A DNA stretch of 22,371 nt from JBFLYZ01 sp040756415 (GTDB lineage: Bacteria > Bacteroidota > Bacteroidia > JADZBD01), in contig JBFLYZ010000059.1 in the NCBI GenBank assembly GCA_040756415.1, forward strand, positions 1 to 22,371, given 5' to 3'. This document shows positions 15,391 through 22,371 of this stretch, in pieces. The translations under genes and the position numbers were made by a program. The stretch's first letter is position 1, and the number at the start of each line of letters is the position of its first letter. The notes under the pieces are model-generated. The model was not told the origin of the DNA, ran no database searches, and was given only the letters and a program-made list of their open reading frames with translations.

Positions 15391-17513
15391 TCCTGGTTTT
15401 TCTTTCTGACCATGGTCAGAATGGTGGCAATGCCAACCGTATCGCCCATGGACAGGTCCACCTCGTACTTTTTACGAATCTCTTCGCTGCTGGCGTCATA
15501 AATATCCACCACCCATTTGACTATACCTACCTTCACCTCCCCGCCATCAGCGGCCTTCAGGGGTTTATCGTTGGCCAGTTTCTCCTTGCAGGTGAAACGA
15601 ACCCCAATGGTCATTCCGGGGTAAATGGGTTTCGTAAAGCGGCACTCGTCAATGCCATAATTAAGAAGCACCGGCCCTTTGGGCGGATCCACGAAAAGCC
15701 CCGCTGCCCGTGAAAGCACAAAATAGCCGTGGGCTACCGTACGCCTGAAAATCGTGCCTTCCAGCGAATCGGGCTCAAGATGGGCATAGAACTTATCCCC
15801 GCTGAGCTCGGCAAAGTTGATGATATCGTCCTCGCTGACGGTATGCGTCCCGGTGATGAGGGTTTCGCCTATCTGCAGTTCTTCAAAGTGCTTCCTGAAC
15901 GGATGCACGCCTGTTTCAATGTATTTGGCGCCTACCTGGTACTGGTTGGTAATTGCGGTAATGGTCGTAGGCGTGCCCTGTATGGCCGTGCGCTGCAGGT
16001 AATGGAACACGCCCCGCTTCCCTCCCATTTCCTCCCCGCCACCGGCCCTTCCCGGCCCGCCATGAACCAGCATCGGCATGGGCGAACCGTGGCCGGTGCT
16101 CTCCTTGGCGCATTCATTATTGAGCACCAGTATCCTGCCGTGCATGCTGGCCGCCCCCAGCACGTATTGTTTCGCTATCGCATCATCTGCCGTGATGATG
16201 GAGCTTACCAGGGAACCTTTCCCCATTTTAGCCAGGGCGATGGCCTCATCCATGCTTGTATAGGGCATCAGCGTTGACACGGGGCCGAAAGCTTCAATCT
16301 CGTGGCAATCGGTATGCTTAAAAGGATGCTCATTCATGAACACTACCGGAGGCATAAAGGCGCCCTTGTGCTTGTCGGCCCCTTTCACTTCGAATTGCTC
16401 GAAATCACCAATGATGATCTTCTGGGTCTTTGACAATTGCTCCACCTTTTCCATCACTTCCTTCCGTTGAGCCTGCCCGGCCAGGGAGCCCATACGCACT
16501 CCTTCTACATTAGGGTCACCGATAATGGTCGTGGCCAAACGCTTGCCCAAAGCTACGCGCACCTCCTCCACCCTGTTCGCAGGAACAATGATCCTGCGCA
16601 CGGCCGTACATTTCTGTCCGGCCTTGGTGGTGATCTCGCGCACTACCTCTTTTATAAAAATATCAAACTCCGGCTTGTCGGGCGTAACATCGCTGCCCAG
16701 CACGCAGCAGTTCAGCGAATCGGCCTCCATATTAAAATGCACGGATTCCTCGATCAGGCGCTTATTGGTCTTCAGCATCTTTCCGGTAGAGGCCGAGCCG
16801 GTAAAGGTCACCACATCCTGGTTAATGACATGGTCAAGAATGCCGTTCGCGCTGCCGCAAACCAGTTGCAAGGCGCCTTCGGGCAGGATGCCTGAGGCAA
16901 TGATCTCTTTCACCACGGCCTCGGTGAGGTAAGAGGTGATCGTAGCGGGCTTAACGATGGCCGGCACCCCCGCGAACCAGTTCACCGCCACCTTCTCCAG
17001 CATTCCCCATACCGGGAAGTTGAAGGCATTGATGTGGATGGCCACACCCTCCCTGGGTACGCAGATGTGATGGCCGATAAATGTATTCTGCTTGGAAAGC
17101 CTGGCCACATCGCCTTCCACGCAGAAGGTTTCGTTCGGGAATTGCCTGCGCAGGCTGGAGTAAGCGAACAGGTTTCCTATGCCCCCCTCTATATCCACCC
17201 ATGAGTCGGCTTTGGTAGCCCCCGTTGCCCAGGATATCCTGTAAAAAGCATCCTTTTTTTGCATCAGGTGCATGGCAAGAGCCTTCAGCATCAGGCCGCG
17301 CTCGTGGAAGGTCATCTTCCTCAGCCTGGGGCCGCCAACCGTGCGCGCGTATTCGCACATTTTGGCAAAATCCAGGCCTTTGCTGGAAGCGGTGGCGATC
17401 TCCTCGCCCGTTATGGCGTTATAGAGCACCTGGCCCTCGCCCTCCCCGGGAATGAAGCGGCCCAAGGCGTAGTTATCGAGCTTGCGAAGCGCTGTTCTGG
17501 TAAGAGTTGTCAT
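15387..17513 (-). CDS. paaZ: Bifunctional oxepin-CoA hydrolase / aldehyde dehydrogenase PaaZ
   Basis: The 708-residue protein has an N-terminal aldehyde dehydrogenase domain (about 1-525) and a C-terminal MaoC-like hydratase domain (about 540-690), the layout of PaaZ, slightly longer than the E. coli protein. In aerobic phenylacetate breakdown PaaZ opens the oxepin-CoA ring and oxidises the resulting semialdehyde to 3-oxo-5,6-dehydrosuberyl-CoA. Dehydrogenase catalytic residues are visible as Glu263 (HFNMEADSLN) and Cys302 (AGQKCTAVRR). The hydratase motif is GDKFYAH with Asp573 and His578, with TVAHGYF at 593-599. No other paa genes are in the window except possibly the crotonase-family gene at 12539. 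A perfect -7 element lies upstream at 17532-17539. Its 3' end overlaps the small YAKRIQ ORF. Confidence 0.94.
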   Translation of the reverse strand: MTTLTRTALRKLDNYALGRFIPGEGEGQVLYNAITGEEIATASSKGLDFAKMCEYARTVGGPRLRKMTFHERGLMLKALAMHLMQKKDAFYRISWATGATKADSWVDIEGGIGNLFAYSSLRRQFPNETFCVEGDVARLSKQNTFIGHHICVPREGVAIHINAFNFPVWGMLEKVAVNWFAGVPAIVKPATITSYLTEAVVKEIIASGILPEGALQLVCGSANGILDHVINQDVVTFTGSASTGKMLKTNKRLIEESVHFNMEADSLNCCVLGSDVTPDKPEFDIFIKEVVREITTKAGQKCTAVRRIIVPANRVEEVRVALGKRLATTIIGDPNVEGVRMGSLAGQAQRKEVMEKVEQLSKTQKIIIGDFEQFEVKGADKHKGAFMPPVVFMNEHPFKHTDCHEIEAFGPVSTLMPYTSMDEAIALAKMGKGSLVSSIITADDAIAKQYVLGAASMHGRILVLNNECAKESTGHGSPMPMLVHGGPGRAGGGEEMGGKRGVFHYLQRTAIQGTPTTITAITNQYQVGAKYIETGVHPFRKHFEELQIGETLITGTHTVSEDDIINFAELSGDKFYAHLEPDSLEGTIFRRTVAHGYFVLSRAAGLFVDPPKGPVLLNYGIDECRFTKPIYPGMTIGVRFTCKEKLANDKPLKAADGGEVKVGIVKWVVDIYDASSEEIRKKYEVDLSMGDTVGIATILTMVRKKNQD

Positions 17514-17531
17514 AATTCTGGTTTAAGCTCT

Positions 17532-17539
17532 CAAATTTA
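17532..17539 (-). promoter_or_regulatory. Candidate -7 promoter element of paaZ
   Basis: TAAATTTG on the minus strand matches TAnnTTTG exactly and lies about 19 nt before the paaZ ATG at 17513. No TTTG was found at the expected -33 distance, so a second factor may be needed or the match may be fortuitous. Confidence 0.4.
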
Positions 17540-17577
17540 GGAAAATCACAGCGAAACTGTCATTCGGTTTATTACAT

Positions 17578-17585
17578 TATTTTTG
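17578..17585 (+). promoter_or_regulatory. Candidate -7 promoter element of the phosphatase pair
   Basis: TATTTTTG matches TAnnTTTG exactly and ends 14 nt before the ATG at 17600, predicting a very short leader. No clear -33 box was seen. It is divergent from the paaZ element 38 nt away, so the two units share one intergenic region. Confidence 0.4.
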
Positions 17586-17599
17586 CTTAACGCTGCCTC

Positions 17600-19009
17600 A
17601 TGAACCCTGTTAAAAGATTCCGCGATTACATCATCGGTGATGCCCTGGCCGCTACAGATGATGTGTTCGAGCAGGCCCGCATCCGCCTCACCTTCAGCTT
17701 TACGGTGTTCTTCATCCTGCTCGGCCTGGTGTTCTATGGCAACATTTTCGCCAATAAGCTGTGGTGGCAGCTCTATATCACCACGTTTGGCGTAATCACC
17801 CTGCCCATGGTGCTGGTGGTGCTTAAGAAGACCCGCAACGTGAACTATGCGGCCTACCTGTACGTGTTCAACCAGGTCGTGATGTCGGTGGCCAACCAAT
17901 GGCTCTACAAGTTCGAACTGAACATCATCGGGGGATTCTGGTCAACGGTCTCGCTGGTATTCACCTTCGTGGTACTGGGACGCAGGTGGGGCTTCTTCTT
18001 TACCGTATTTATCGCGCTAACCATGTTCGTACGCCCGCTTGACGAGGCTATGGACGGGAAACTGCTCGATTATCATATTCCCCCCGAACAGGTGCCCCAG
18101 CAGCTCACCTTATTCGTGTTCGTACCTTTCCTGCTGGTCGTATTCGCGCTGTCGCAGACCGTAAAAACGCGCAACATAGCCGAGAAGCAACTGCATGAGC
18201 AGAAACTGCTCCTCCAGCAGAACAACAAGGAGCTGGAAACGAAGAACGAGGATATTGTATCGAGCATCAATTACGCCAAGCGCATCCAGTACGCGGTCCT
18301 TCCCAACGCGGAGACCATTTACCGAAGTATCCCGCTTTCCTTCATCCTGTACCGGCCCAAGGACATTGTGAGCGGTGATTTTTTCTGGTTCCATGAGATA
18401 GACCGCGATAACTACATTGTAGTATGTGCTGACTGCACCGGGCACGGGGTTCCGGGAGCCTTCATGACCGTTATCGGCAGCAGCCTGCTTAACCAGATTG
18501 TGATTGAGAACAAGGTCCACCAGCCCGCGCAGATATTGACCGAGCTCGACCAGCTCATCACCAGCACACTCAAGCAGCACAAGATGAAAGAGGATTATGT
18601 GCACGATGGCATGGACCTCTCGCTGCTGAAAGTGGATAAGACCAGGAAAGAGTTTATATTGACCTCCGCCAAACGTCCCAGCCTGTTTATCCGCGGCAGG
18701 AAGATCAGCGAGCTCAAGGGCAGCAAGCATACGATCGGGGGGCTCAGGAGCGGGGAAAAAAAGTTCGAAGAGATCGGGATGAGCTATGAAGAGGACGACA
18801 TGATTTACCTGTTCACAGATGGCTACATCGACCAGTTCGGGGGGCCTGAGAATAAGAAATTCATGATCAGGCGCTTCCGGGAAATGCTGCTGGAGCTGCA
18901 TCGGCTGCCCGTAACGGAGCAGAAGCAAAGGATGGAGGAGATCATGGACAAGTGGATAGGAAAGAACGAGCAGACCGATGACATGCTGGTAATGGGAATC
19001 AGATTCTGA
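17600..19009 (+). CDS. Membrane-anchored SpoIIE-type PP2C phosphatase, first of a tandem pair
   Basis: This 469-residue protein has an N-terminal membrane region of about six helices (residues 30-185), a coiled coil (190-220), the switch helix SSINYAKRIQYAVLP (221-235) and a SpoIIE/PP2C serine phosphatase domain (about 240-469). Metal-binding acids are in IVSGDFFWF (Asp260), ADCTGHGVPGAF (Asp278), LFTDGYID (Asp407) and EQTDDM (Asp460/461). In family members such as RsbU, the equivalent helix switches the catalytic domain on when the sensor region changes. The target is likely a phosphorylated anti-sigma-antagonist (STAS) protein, none of which is encoded here. It is followed after 2 nt by its paralogue, so the two are almost certainly co-transcribed. 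It starts 86 nt from the divergent paaZ. Confidence 0.93.
   Translation: MNPVKRFRDYIIGDALAATDDVFEQARIRLTFSFTVFFILLGLVFYGNIFANKLWWQLYITTFGVITLPMVLVVLKKTRNVNYAAYLYVFNQVVMSVANQWLYKFELNIIGGFWSTVSLVFTFVVLGRRWGFFFTVFIALTMFVRPLDEAMDGKLLDYHIPPEQVPQQLTLFVFVPFLLVVFALSQTVKTRNIAEKQLHEQKLLLQQNNKELETKNEDIVSSINYAKRIQYAVLPNAETIYRSIPLSFILYRPKDIVSGDFFWFHEIDRDNYIVVCADCTGHGVPGAFMTVIGSSLLNQIVIENKVHQPAQILTELDQLITSTLKQHKMKEDYVHDGMDLSLLKVDKTRKEFILTSAKRPSLFIRGRKISELKGSKHTIGGLRSGEKKFEEIGMSYEEDDMIYLFTDGYIDQFGGPENKKFMIRRFREMLLELHRLPVTEQKQRMEEIMDKWIGKNEQTDDMLVMGIRF
18428..18491 (+). repeat. Near-identical 64-bp segment, copy 1
   Basis: This segment, encoding ADCTGHGVPGAFMTVIGSSL in the first phosphatase, matches 19825-19888 in the second at 63 of 64 bases, including nearly all third codon positions. 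The neighbouring catalytic-domain DNA is visibly more diverged. Confidence 0.85.
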
Positions 19010-19011
19010 AT

Positions 19012-20406
19012 ATGAAGAAATTGGTAGACAGGCTGATCAGCAAAAAAGACAAGGAGAACCCCGATTCCTACAGGAAGGGGATGCTCTTCATCTATTCGAT
19101 GTTCGCACTCCTCGGTATCATTGTCATTTCCCTGCCTTACATCGCCATGACGGGATTTGGCGACAGTGAGATGCTGTATGGGAACATTTTCCTGGCTGCA
19201 ATAATAACAGTTCTGGTGGGTGTTTACACCAATTATGGTTACCGGGTACTGATCGTTAATCTCATCAATGTATTCGGCCATATGTCGAGCATCGGCACCT
19301 ACGATATTACTGGCGGCATTTTCTCACCGGACTATTACTTCGGTTTTATCATGTGCGCCTGGATATTCCTCGTAGGCAACAAATCGAGCGGCCTGTTCTG
19401 GTTCGCTGTGCTGATGCTCACCAACGTGTTCTTTTATTACGCTGAGGTCATGGGATGGAACGACTTCAGGCACGATGCGAATAATCTCAGTCCGGCCTAT
19501 CATCTGATCACTTCTTTGATGGCAGCGGGCTTTCTCGCGCTGATCATTACTCTCTACGAGAACGGAAAAAACAAATATGTACAGCAGGTGATCGCAGCCA
19601 AAACCGAGCTCGAAGAACAGAAGAAGGAACTGGAAGCCCACAAGGAAGACATCATTTCAAGCATCAATTACGCCAGGCGAATACAATACGCTGTACTGCC
19701 GCACGAAGATGCCATCTGCCGCAGCATCCCCCTTTCCTTCATACTGTACCGGCCCCGCGACATCGTTTCGGGCGATTTCTTCTGGTTCCACGAGATCGAT
19801 GAAAAAAACTACATCATTGTATGCGCTGACTGCACGGGGCACGGGGTTCCGGGAGCCTTCATGACCGTTATCGGCAGCAGCCTGCTTACGCAGATCGTTA
19901 AGGACAACGGCATCACGAAGCCTTCTGATATCCTCGCTGAACTAGACCGCAGGATCATTGAAACGCTCAAGCAGGAAAAGAACCGTACGGCCCAGGTGCA
20001 GGACGGCATGGACCTGTCGCTGCTGAAAGTGAACAAAGCGGACCGTGAATTCATATACACTTCGGCTAAAAGACCCGCCATATTCATTCGCGGCAAACAA
20101 TTACAGGAGTTCAAGGGAAGCAAGCTTTCGCTCGGGGGAATGCGCAGCGGGGAAAAGAAATTCGGGGAGATCAGGATGAAATACGAGGAGGACGACATGA
20201 TTTACCTTTTCACTGACGGCTACATCGACCAGTTCGGTGGTCCGGAGAACAAAAAATTCATGATCAAACGTTTCCGTGAGCTTTTGTTAAGGGTATGCGA
20301 TCTTTCCATGAATGAGCAGAAACAGCAGATGGAGGCAGCGATAAGAGGATGGATAGGCAACAACGAGCAGACGGACGATATTACGGTAATAGGGATCCGG
20401 TTCTGA
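19012..20406 (+). CDS. Membrane-anchored SpoIIE-type PP2C phosphatase, second of a tandem pair
   Basis: The 464-residue paralogue of the preceding protein has the same plan: membrane helices (about 24-182), coiled coil (188-213), switch helix SSINYARRIQYAVLP (216-230) and PP2C domain with Asp255, Asp273, Asp402 and Asp455/456. The catalytic halves are very similar in the two proteins, while the membrane halves share no obvious sequence. The second has several acidic and aromatic loop segments (GIFSPDYYFGF, WNDFRHDANN) absent from the first. This points to a shared target but different input signals. The ATG lies 2 nt after the preceding stop. The gene meets the convergent SET gene stop-to-stop with no bases between (TGA at 20404-20406, then TCA) and I see no good terminator there. 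Confidence 0.93.
   Translation: MKKLVDRLISKKDKENPDSYRKGMLFIYSMFALLGIIVISLPYIAMTGFGDSEMLYGNIFLAAIITVLVGVYTNYGYRVLIVNLINVFGHMSSIGTYDITGGIFSPDYYFGFIMCAWIFLVGNKSSGLFWFAVLMLTNVFFYYAEVMGWNDFRHDANNLSPAYHLITSLMAAGFLALIITLYENGKNKYVQQVIAAKTELEEQKKELEAHKEDIISSINYARRIQYAVLPHEDAICRSIPLSFILYRPRDIVSGDFFWFHEIDEKNYIIVCADCTGHGVPGAFMTVIGSSLLTQIVKDNGITKPSDILAELDRRIIETLKQEKNRTAQVQDGMDLSLLKVNKADREFIYTSAKRPAIFIRGKQLQEFKGSKLSLGGMRSGEKKFGEIRMKYEEDDMIYLFTDGYIDQFGGPENKKFMIKRFRELLLRVCDLSMNEQKQQMEAAIRGWIGNNEQTDDITVIGIRF
19825..19888 (+). repeat. Near-identical 64-bp segment, copy 2
   Basis: This is the second copy of the segment described at 18428-18491, with one mismatch (C to G in the Thr codon of the DCTGHG motif). 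It lies at the metal-binding core of the PP2C domain. Confidence 0.85.
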
Positions 20407-20871
20407 TCAGCGCCTGCGCTTCCTCCTGTGCCTGCGCTTTTTCCCTTTCTTTTTCCTTTCCTTTTCTTCGGCTTCCAGGTTATCGCGCATGGCCTTCCAG
20501 TAGTCGCCAGCATAATCAACGAATATCTCCGAGCGGGCCGGAATATCCCTCGTGGCCACGATGTAAGGCTTCTTCTTGATGTTATCGTACTCCGCATTGT
20601 TCTTCAGCCCTTTCACCCGCACCAGGCCGTTCGCATCGTTGGCATAGCGGGCCAGGGCCCAGGGTGTGTACTGGGCATCGATGCAGTTCTTATGTGAAAC
20701 ATAATAGAGGTAGTGGGCCTGGTCGATATCCTTGCCATACCTCCTCAGGCATTGCTTCCAGGTCATCTTCTCGCCCTTGTATTCTACAATCACATCTCCC
20801 TTGCGTATGGGCGATGTGGTAAAAAGGCCCTTGCCCGCTCCGGGGATCTTTGACTTTTTAACGATCAGCAT
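20407..20871 (-). CDS. SET-domain protein with polybasic C-terminal tail
   Basis: The 154-residue product is a small SET-domain protein, a family of S-adenosylmethionine-dependent lysine methyltransferases. Visible motifs are IPGAGKGLFTT (9-19), VIVEYKGE (27-34), ARYANDANG (74-82, at the place of the NHSCxPN motif) and EIFVDYAGDYW (115-125, at the place of GEELTxDYG). The tail from 134 is EAEEKERKKKGKKRRHRRKRRR-like and extremely basic, suitable for nucleic acid or acidic-protein binding. I chose ATG 20871 over an upstream ATG because it is 2 nt after the stop of the preceding gene and starts the first SET strand. There is no pre- or post-SET domain. The substrate is unknown. Confidence 0.85.
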   Translation of the reverse strand: MLIVKKSKIPGAGKGLFTTSPIRKGDVIVEYKGEKMTWKQCLRRYGKDIDQAHYLYYVSHKNCIDAQYTPWALARYANDANGLVRVKGLKNNAEYDNIKKKPYIVATRDIPARSEIFVDYAGDYWKAMRDNLEAEEKERKKKGKKRRHRRKRRR

Positions 20872-20873
20872 AA

Positions 20874-21329
20874 TTAATCGATCAGCGAGAATTGCCTGGC
20901 GTGGTGAAGAAAATGCTTGTGCAGCAAATGGACCCATTCGTTAAATCCGAATTCGCCCGCAAAGGGGTTGACGGTGGTCCGTTGCGAGTGCTCGAACGAA
21001 TCGAAGAACGCTTTTAGTTCACGCTCAAATTCGAGGATCGCTTCCTCCATGGTGGCGTTGACGCAGGCGGGTGGGACATCCGGGAGCAGGTGATTGGTCG
21101 TATTCTCCCTGAAGGGTTTTTCGCTCAGGAAAAAGGCACGCGCCTTTTCGGTCTGTTCGGGGGTAAGCTCCTGCCGCTGATGCTTTTTGCCGTTGGTCAC
21201 AAGAAGCGTATCCGTCAGGTGCTCCACCATCTGCTGGGCGTTCATTTTGCCCCATTTACCCTTCTGTTCCGGCTGCAGCCTGCGCAGCAGGGCCGGGAAG
21301 TCCGTTCTCAGGAATTTGATCTTGTCCAT
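20874..21329 (-). CDS. DinB-like DUF1569 protein
   Basis: The 151-residue protein resembles the DUF1569 branch of the DinB/YfiT four-helix-bundle superfamily. Shared features are WGKMNAQQMVEHL (26-38) with His37, and near the C-terminus NEWVHLLHKHFLHHARQF with His137, His139, His142 and His143, which should complete a metal site. Members include thiol transferases and stress proteins, but most have unknown function. ATG 21329 lies 1 nt after the stop of the DUF72 gene, which is why I prefer it to an ATG 63 nt upstream that would overlap that gene. The protein is the middle gene of a three-gene unit. Confidence 0.82.
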   Translation of the reverse strand: MDKIKFLRTDFPALLRRLQPEQKGKWGKMNAQQMVEHLTDTLLVTNGKKHQRQELTPEQTEKARAFFLSEKPFRENTTNHLLPDVPPACVNATMEEAILEFERELKAFFDSFEHSQRTTVNPFAGEFGFNEWVHLLHKHFLHHARQFSLID

Positions 21330-21330
21330 A

Positions 21331-22236
21331 TCAGTTAAAAAGGCCTTTTTCTTTATTGGTAACGAATTGCGGCTCGGGTATCTTCGTTCCACACTTGCTG
21401 TTCAGTTGTTGTATAGTGTACTTGCACAGTTCCGGTGAATGCAGCTCCTCGTGCTGGTGCATGAAAAAATACACCTCATCAATTCCCTTCTTCATCCATG
21501 AGCGGATCCGGTCCACCCAATCGTCTACGCGCGTATAATCGGTTGCGTGCAGGCCGTTCCCCACAAAACGGATGAACGCCTTAGGTGTGGTCAGCCTCAT
21601 ATGAACGCAATCCCGCCTTCCCGATGCATCGGTAATTACAAAGCCGGCCTTATGCTTTTCCAGCACGCCCGCCAGCTCTTCGAGCGTATCCGGTGCAAAC
21701 CAGTCAGGATGCCTCACCTCCACGAAAACTTCCAGGTCTTCAGGAAGTGAACCAAGGTAATCATCTATATCCCCTATGTTCTTCGGGGGGAAATTATCCG
21801 AGAGCTGGATAAAGCAAGGCCCCAGTTTGCTGCCAAAAGAATGTATCGATCCCAGGTAAGTGTTGGTGATCTCGCGCGCGTTCTTCAGCCTTTTCTGGTG
21901 CGTGATGGCCCCGTTGAACTTGGGACAGAATTTAAAACCAGGGGCCGTCTTCTGCGCCCACTTTTCGATCACAGTCCTGTCGAATATGCGGTAGAACAAG
22001 GCATTCAGCTCTATGGCAGAAAAATGTCTGGCATAATGCTCCAGAAAGTCGGATTCCTTTGTCCCTTTCGGGTAGATCTTGCCGATCCAGTCCTTTCTGC
22101 CCCATTTGGCGCATCCTACGTAAACCTTTGGCCTGGATTTACTTTTCTTTAATACTGCGGAGGTCCCTTTTTTATCGGGGGGAAGTGTAAAATCTATTTT
22201 CCTGAGCTCCGAGGGAGCCACCTTGCCGAATTCCAT
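21331..22236 (-). CDS. DUF72 family protein
   Basis: The 301-residue protein is of the DUF72 (YecE-like) TIM-barrel family. Characteristic segments are VYVGCAKWGRKDWIGKIYP (38-56), HYARHFSAIELNALFYR (67-83), FKFCPKFNGAITHQKRL (101-117) and VFVEVRHPDWF. The biochemical role of the family is not established. The N-terminal MEFGKVAPSELRKIDFTLPPD resembles the start of other Bacteroidota members, so I prefer ATG 22236 to the ATG at 22278. It is probably the first gene of a transcript with the DUF1569 and SET genes (gaps of 1 and 2 nt). Confidence 0.88.
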   Translation of the reverse strand: MEFGKVAPSELRKIDFTLPPDKKGTSAVLKKSKSRPKVYVGCAKWGRKDWIGKIYPKGTKESDFLEHYARHFSAIELNALFYRIFDRTVIEKWAQKTAPGFKFCPKFNGAITHQKRLKNAREITNTYLGSIHSFGSKLGPCFIQLSDNFPPKNIGDIDDYLGSLPEDLEVFVEVRHPDWFAPDTLEELAGVLEKHKAGFVITDASGRRDCVHMRLTTPKAFIRFVGNGLHATDYTRVDDWVDRIRSWMKKGIDEVYFFMHQHEELHSPELCKYTIQQLNSKCGTKIPEPQFVTNKEKGLFN

Positions 22237-22288
22237 GAAGGGGGTAAAAAAGTGCGGGTCACTCCGTGATACTCGCAAATATTTTGAG

Positions 22289-22296
22289 CAAAGATA
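22289..22296 (-). promoter_or_regulatory. Candidate -7 element for the DUF72-DUF1569-SET unit
   Basis: TATCTTTG on the minus strand is an exact TAnnTTTG match about 52 nt before the DUF72 ATG. No convincing TTTG lies at -33 within the remaining sequence. Confidence 0.45.
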
Positions 22297-22312
22297 ATCA
22301 TTTGGGATAGAA

Positions 22313-22371
22313 ATGAACCTGGGAGGCGACGGGGTGTTCCACGGGGCGGGCGGTTGGGGCCGGGCAACCGC
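22313..22371. other. GC-rich edge segment with inverted repeat
   Basis: Composition changes abruptly to G-rich after about 22320. The window ends in the inverted repeat GCGGTTG (22350-22356) and CAACCGC (22365-22371) with an 8-nt G/C loop. A frame opens at ATG 22313 (MNLGGDGVFHGAGGWGRAT) and runs off the end. This could be a repeated intergenic element or the edge of another gene; there is too little sequence to decide. Confidence 0.35.

Noticed and set aside
20872..20937. Longer start (ATG 20937) for the SET protein
   Set aside because: It overlaps the DUF1569 gene by more than 60 nt, while ATG 20871 lies 2 nt after that gene's stop and begins the SET fold.

Overview
The window looks like a chromosomal segment of a Bacteroidota bacterium, probably from the Chitinophagales/Sphingobacteriales side. 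The evidence is the gene content (a very long secreted protein with a type-IX-secretion-like C-terminal domain, a Reg_prop/Y_Y_Y sensor kinase, SpoIIE-type phosphatases with the YAKRIQ linker, a fused E1 alpha/beta dehydrogenase), promoter-like TTTG/TAnnTTTG elements instead of sigma70 boxes, and little use of Shine-Dalgarno sites. Base composition is balanced to moderately GC-rich. No mobile element, CRISPR array, tRNA or rRNA gene was seen.

Layout. (1) 101-4095, minus strand: one giant exported protein with its own terminator and a probable promoter. (2) 4279-5200, plus strand: a promoter, a 19-residue leader peptide with five consecutive Tyr codons, a Rho-independent terminator, then phenylalanine 4-hydroxylase. 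This has the architecture of a tyrosine-sensing transcription attenuator on the enzyme that makes Tyr from Phe. (3) 5290-8313, plus strand: a 1007-residue membrane sensor histidine kinase with 14 propeller repeats. (4) 8294-13306, minus strand: a close-packed run in transcription order of enoyl-CoA hydratase-like protein, fused 2-oxoacid dehydrogenase E1, LpxR-like outer-membrane deacylase, GNAT acetyltransferase and alpha/beta hydrolase. (5) 13349-13905, minus strand: an isolated unknown 150-residue protein with its own promoter and terminator. (6) 14019-17513, minus strand: paaZ, then an overlapping 49-residue ORF, then an overlapping TPR protein. (7) 17600-20406, plus strand: two tandem membrane-anchored SpoIIE/PP2C phosphatases. 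(8) 20407-22236, minus strand: a DUF72 protein, a DinB-like DUF1569 protein and a SET-domain protein, separated by 1-2 nt. (9) The last ~60 bases are an abruptly GC-rich stretch ending in an inverted repeat.

How the genes may work together. PaaZ, the enoyl-CoA hydratase-like protein and E1 are consistent with catabolism of aromatic or branched-chain compounds to CoA thioesters; this is inference, since no paaABCDE or E2/E3 genes lie here. The strongest candidate system is the Tyr-leader attenuator. The second is a cluster of four copies of the SI-YAKRIQ--L-P switch helix within 6 kb. Two copies are attached to PP2C phosphatase domains. The other two (the end of the TPR protein, and almost all of the 49-residue ORF) have no phosphatase domain, which raises the possibility of stand-alone switch-helix regulators of the neighbouring phosphatases.
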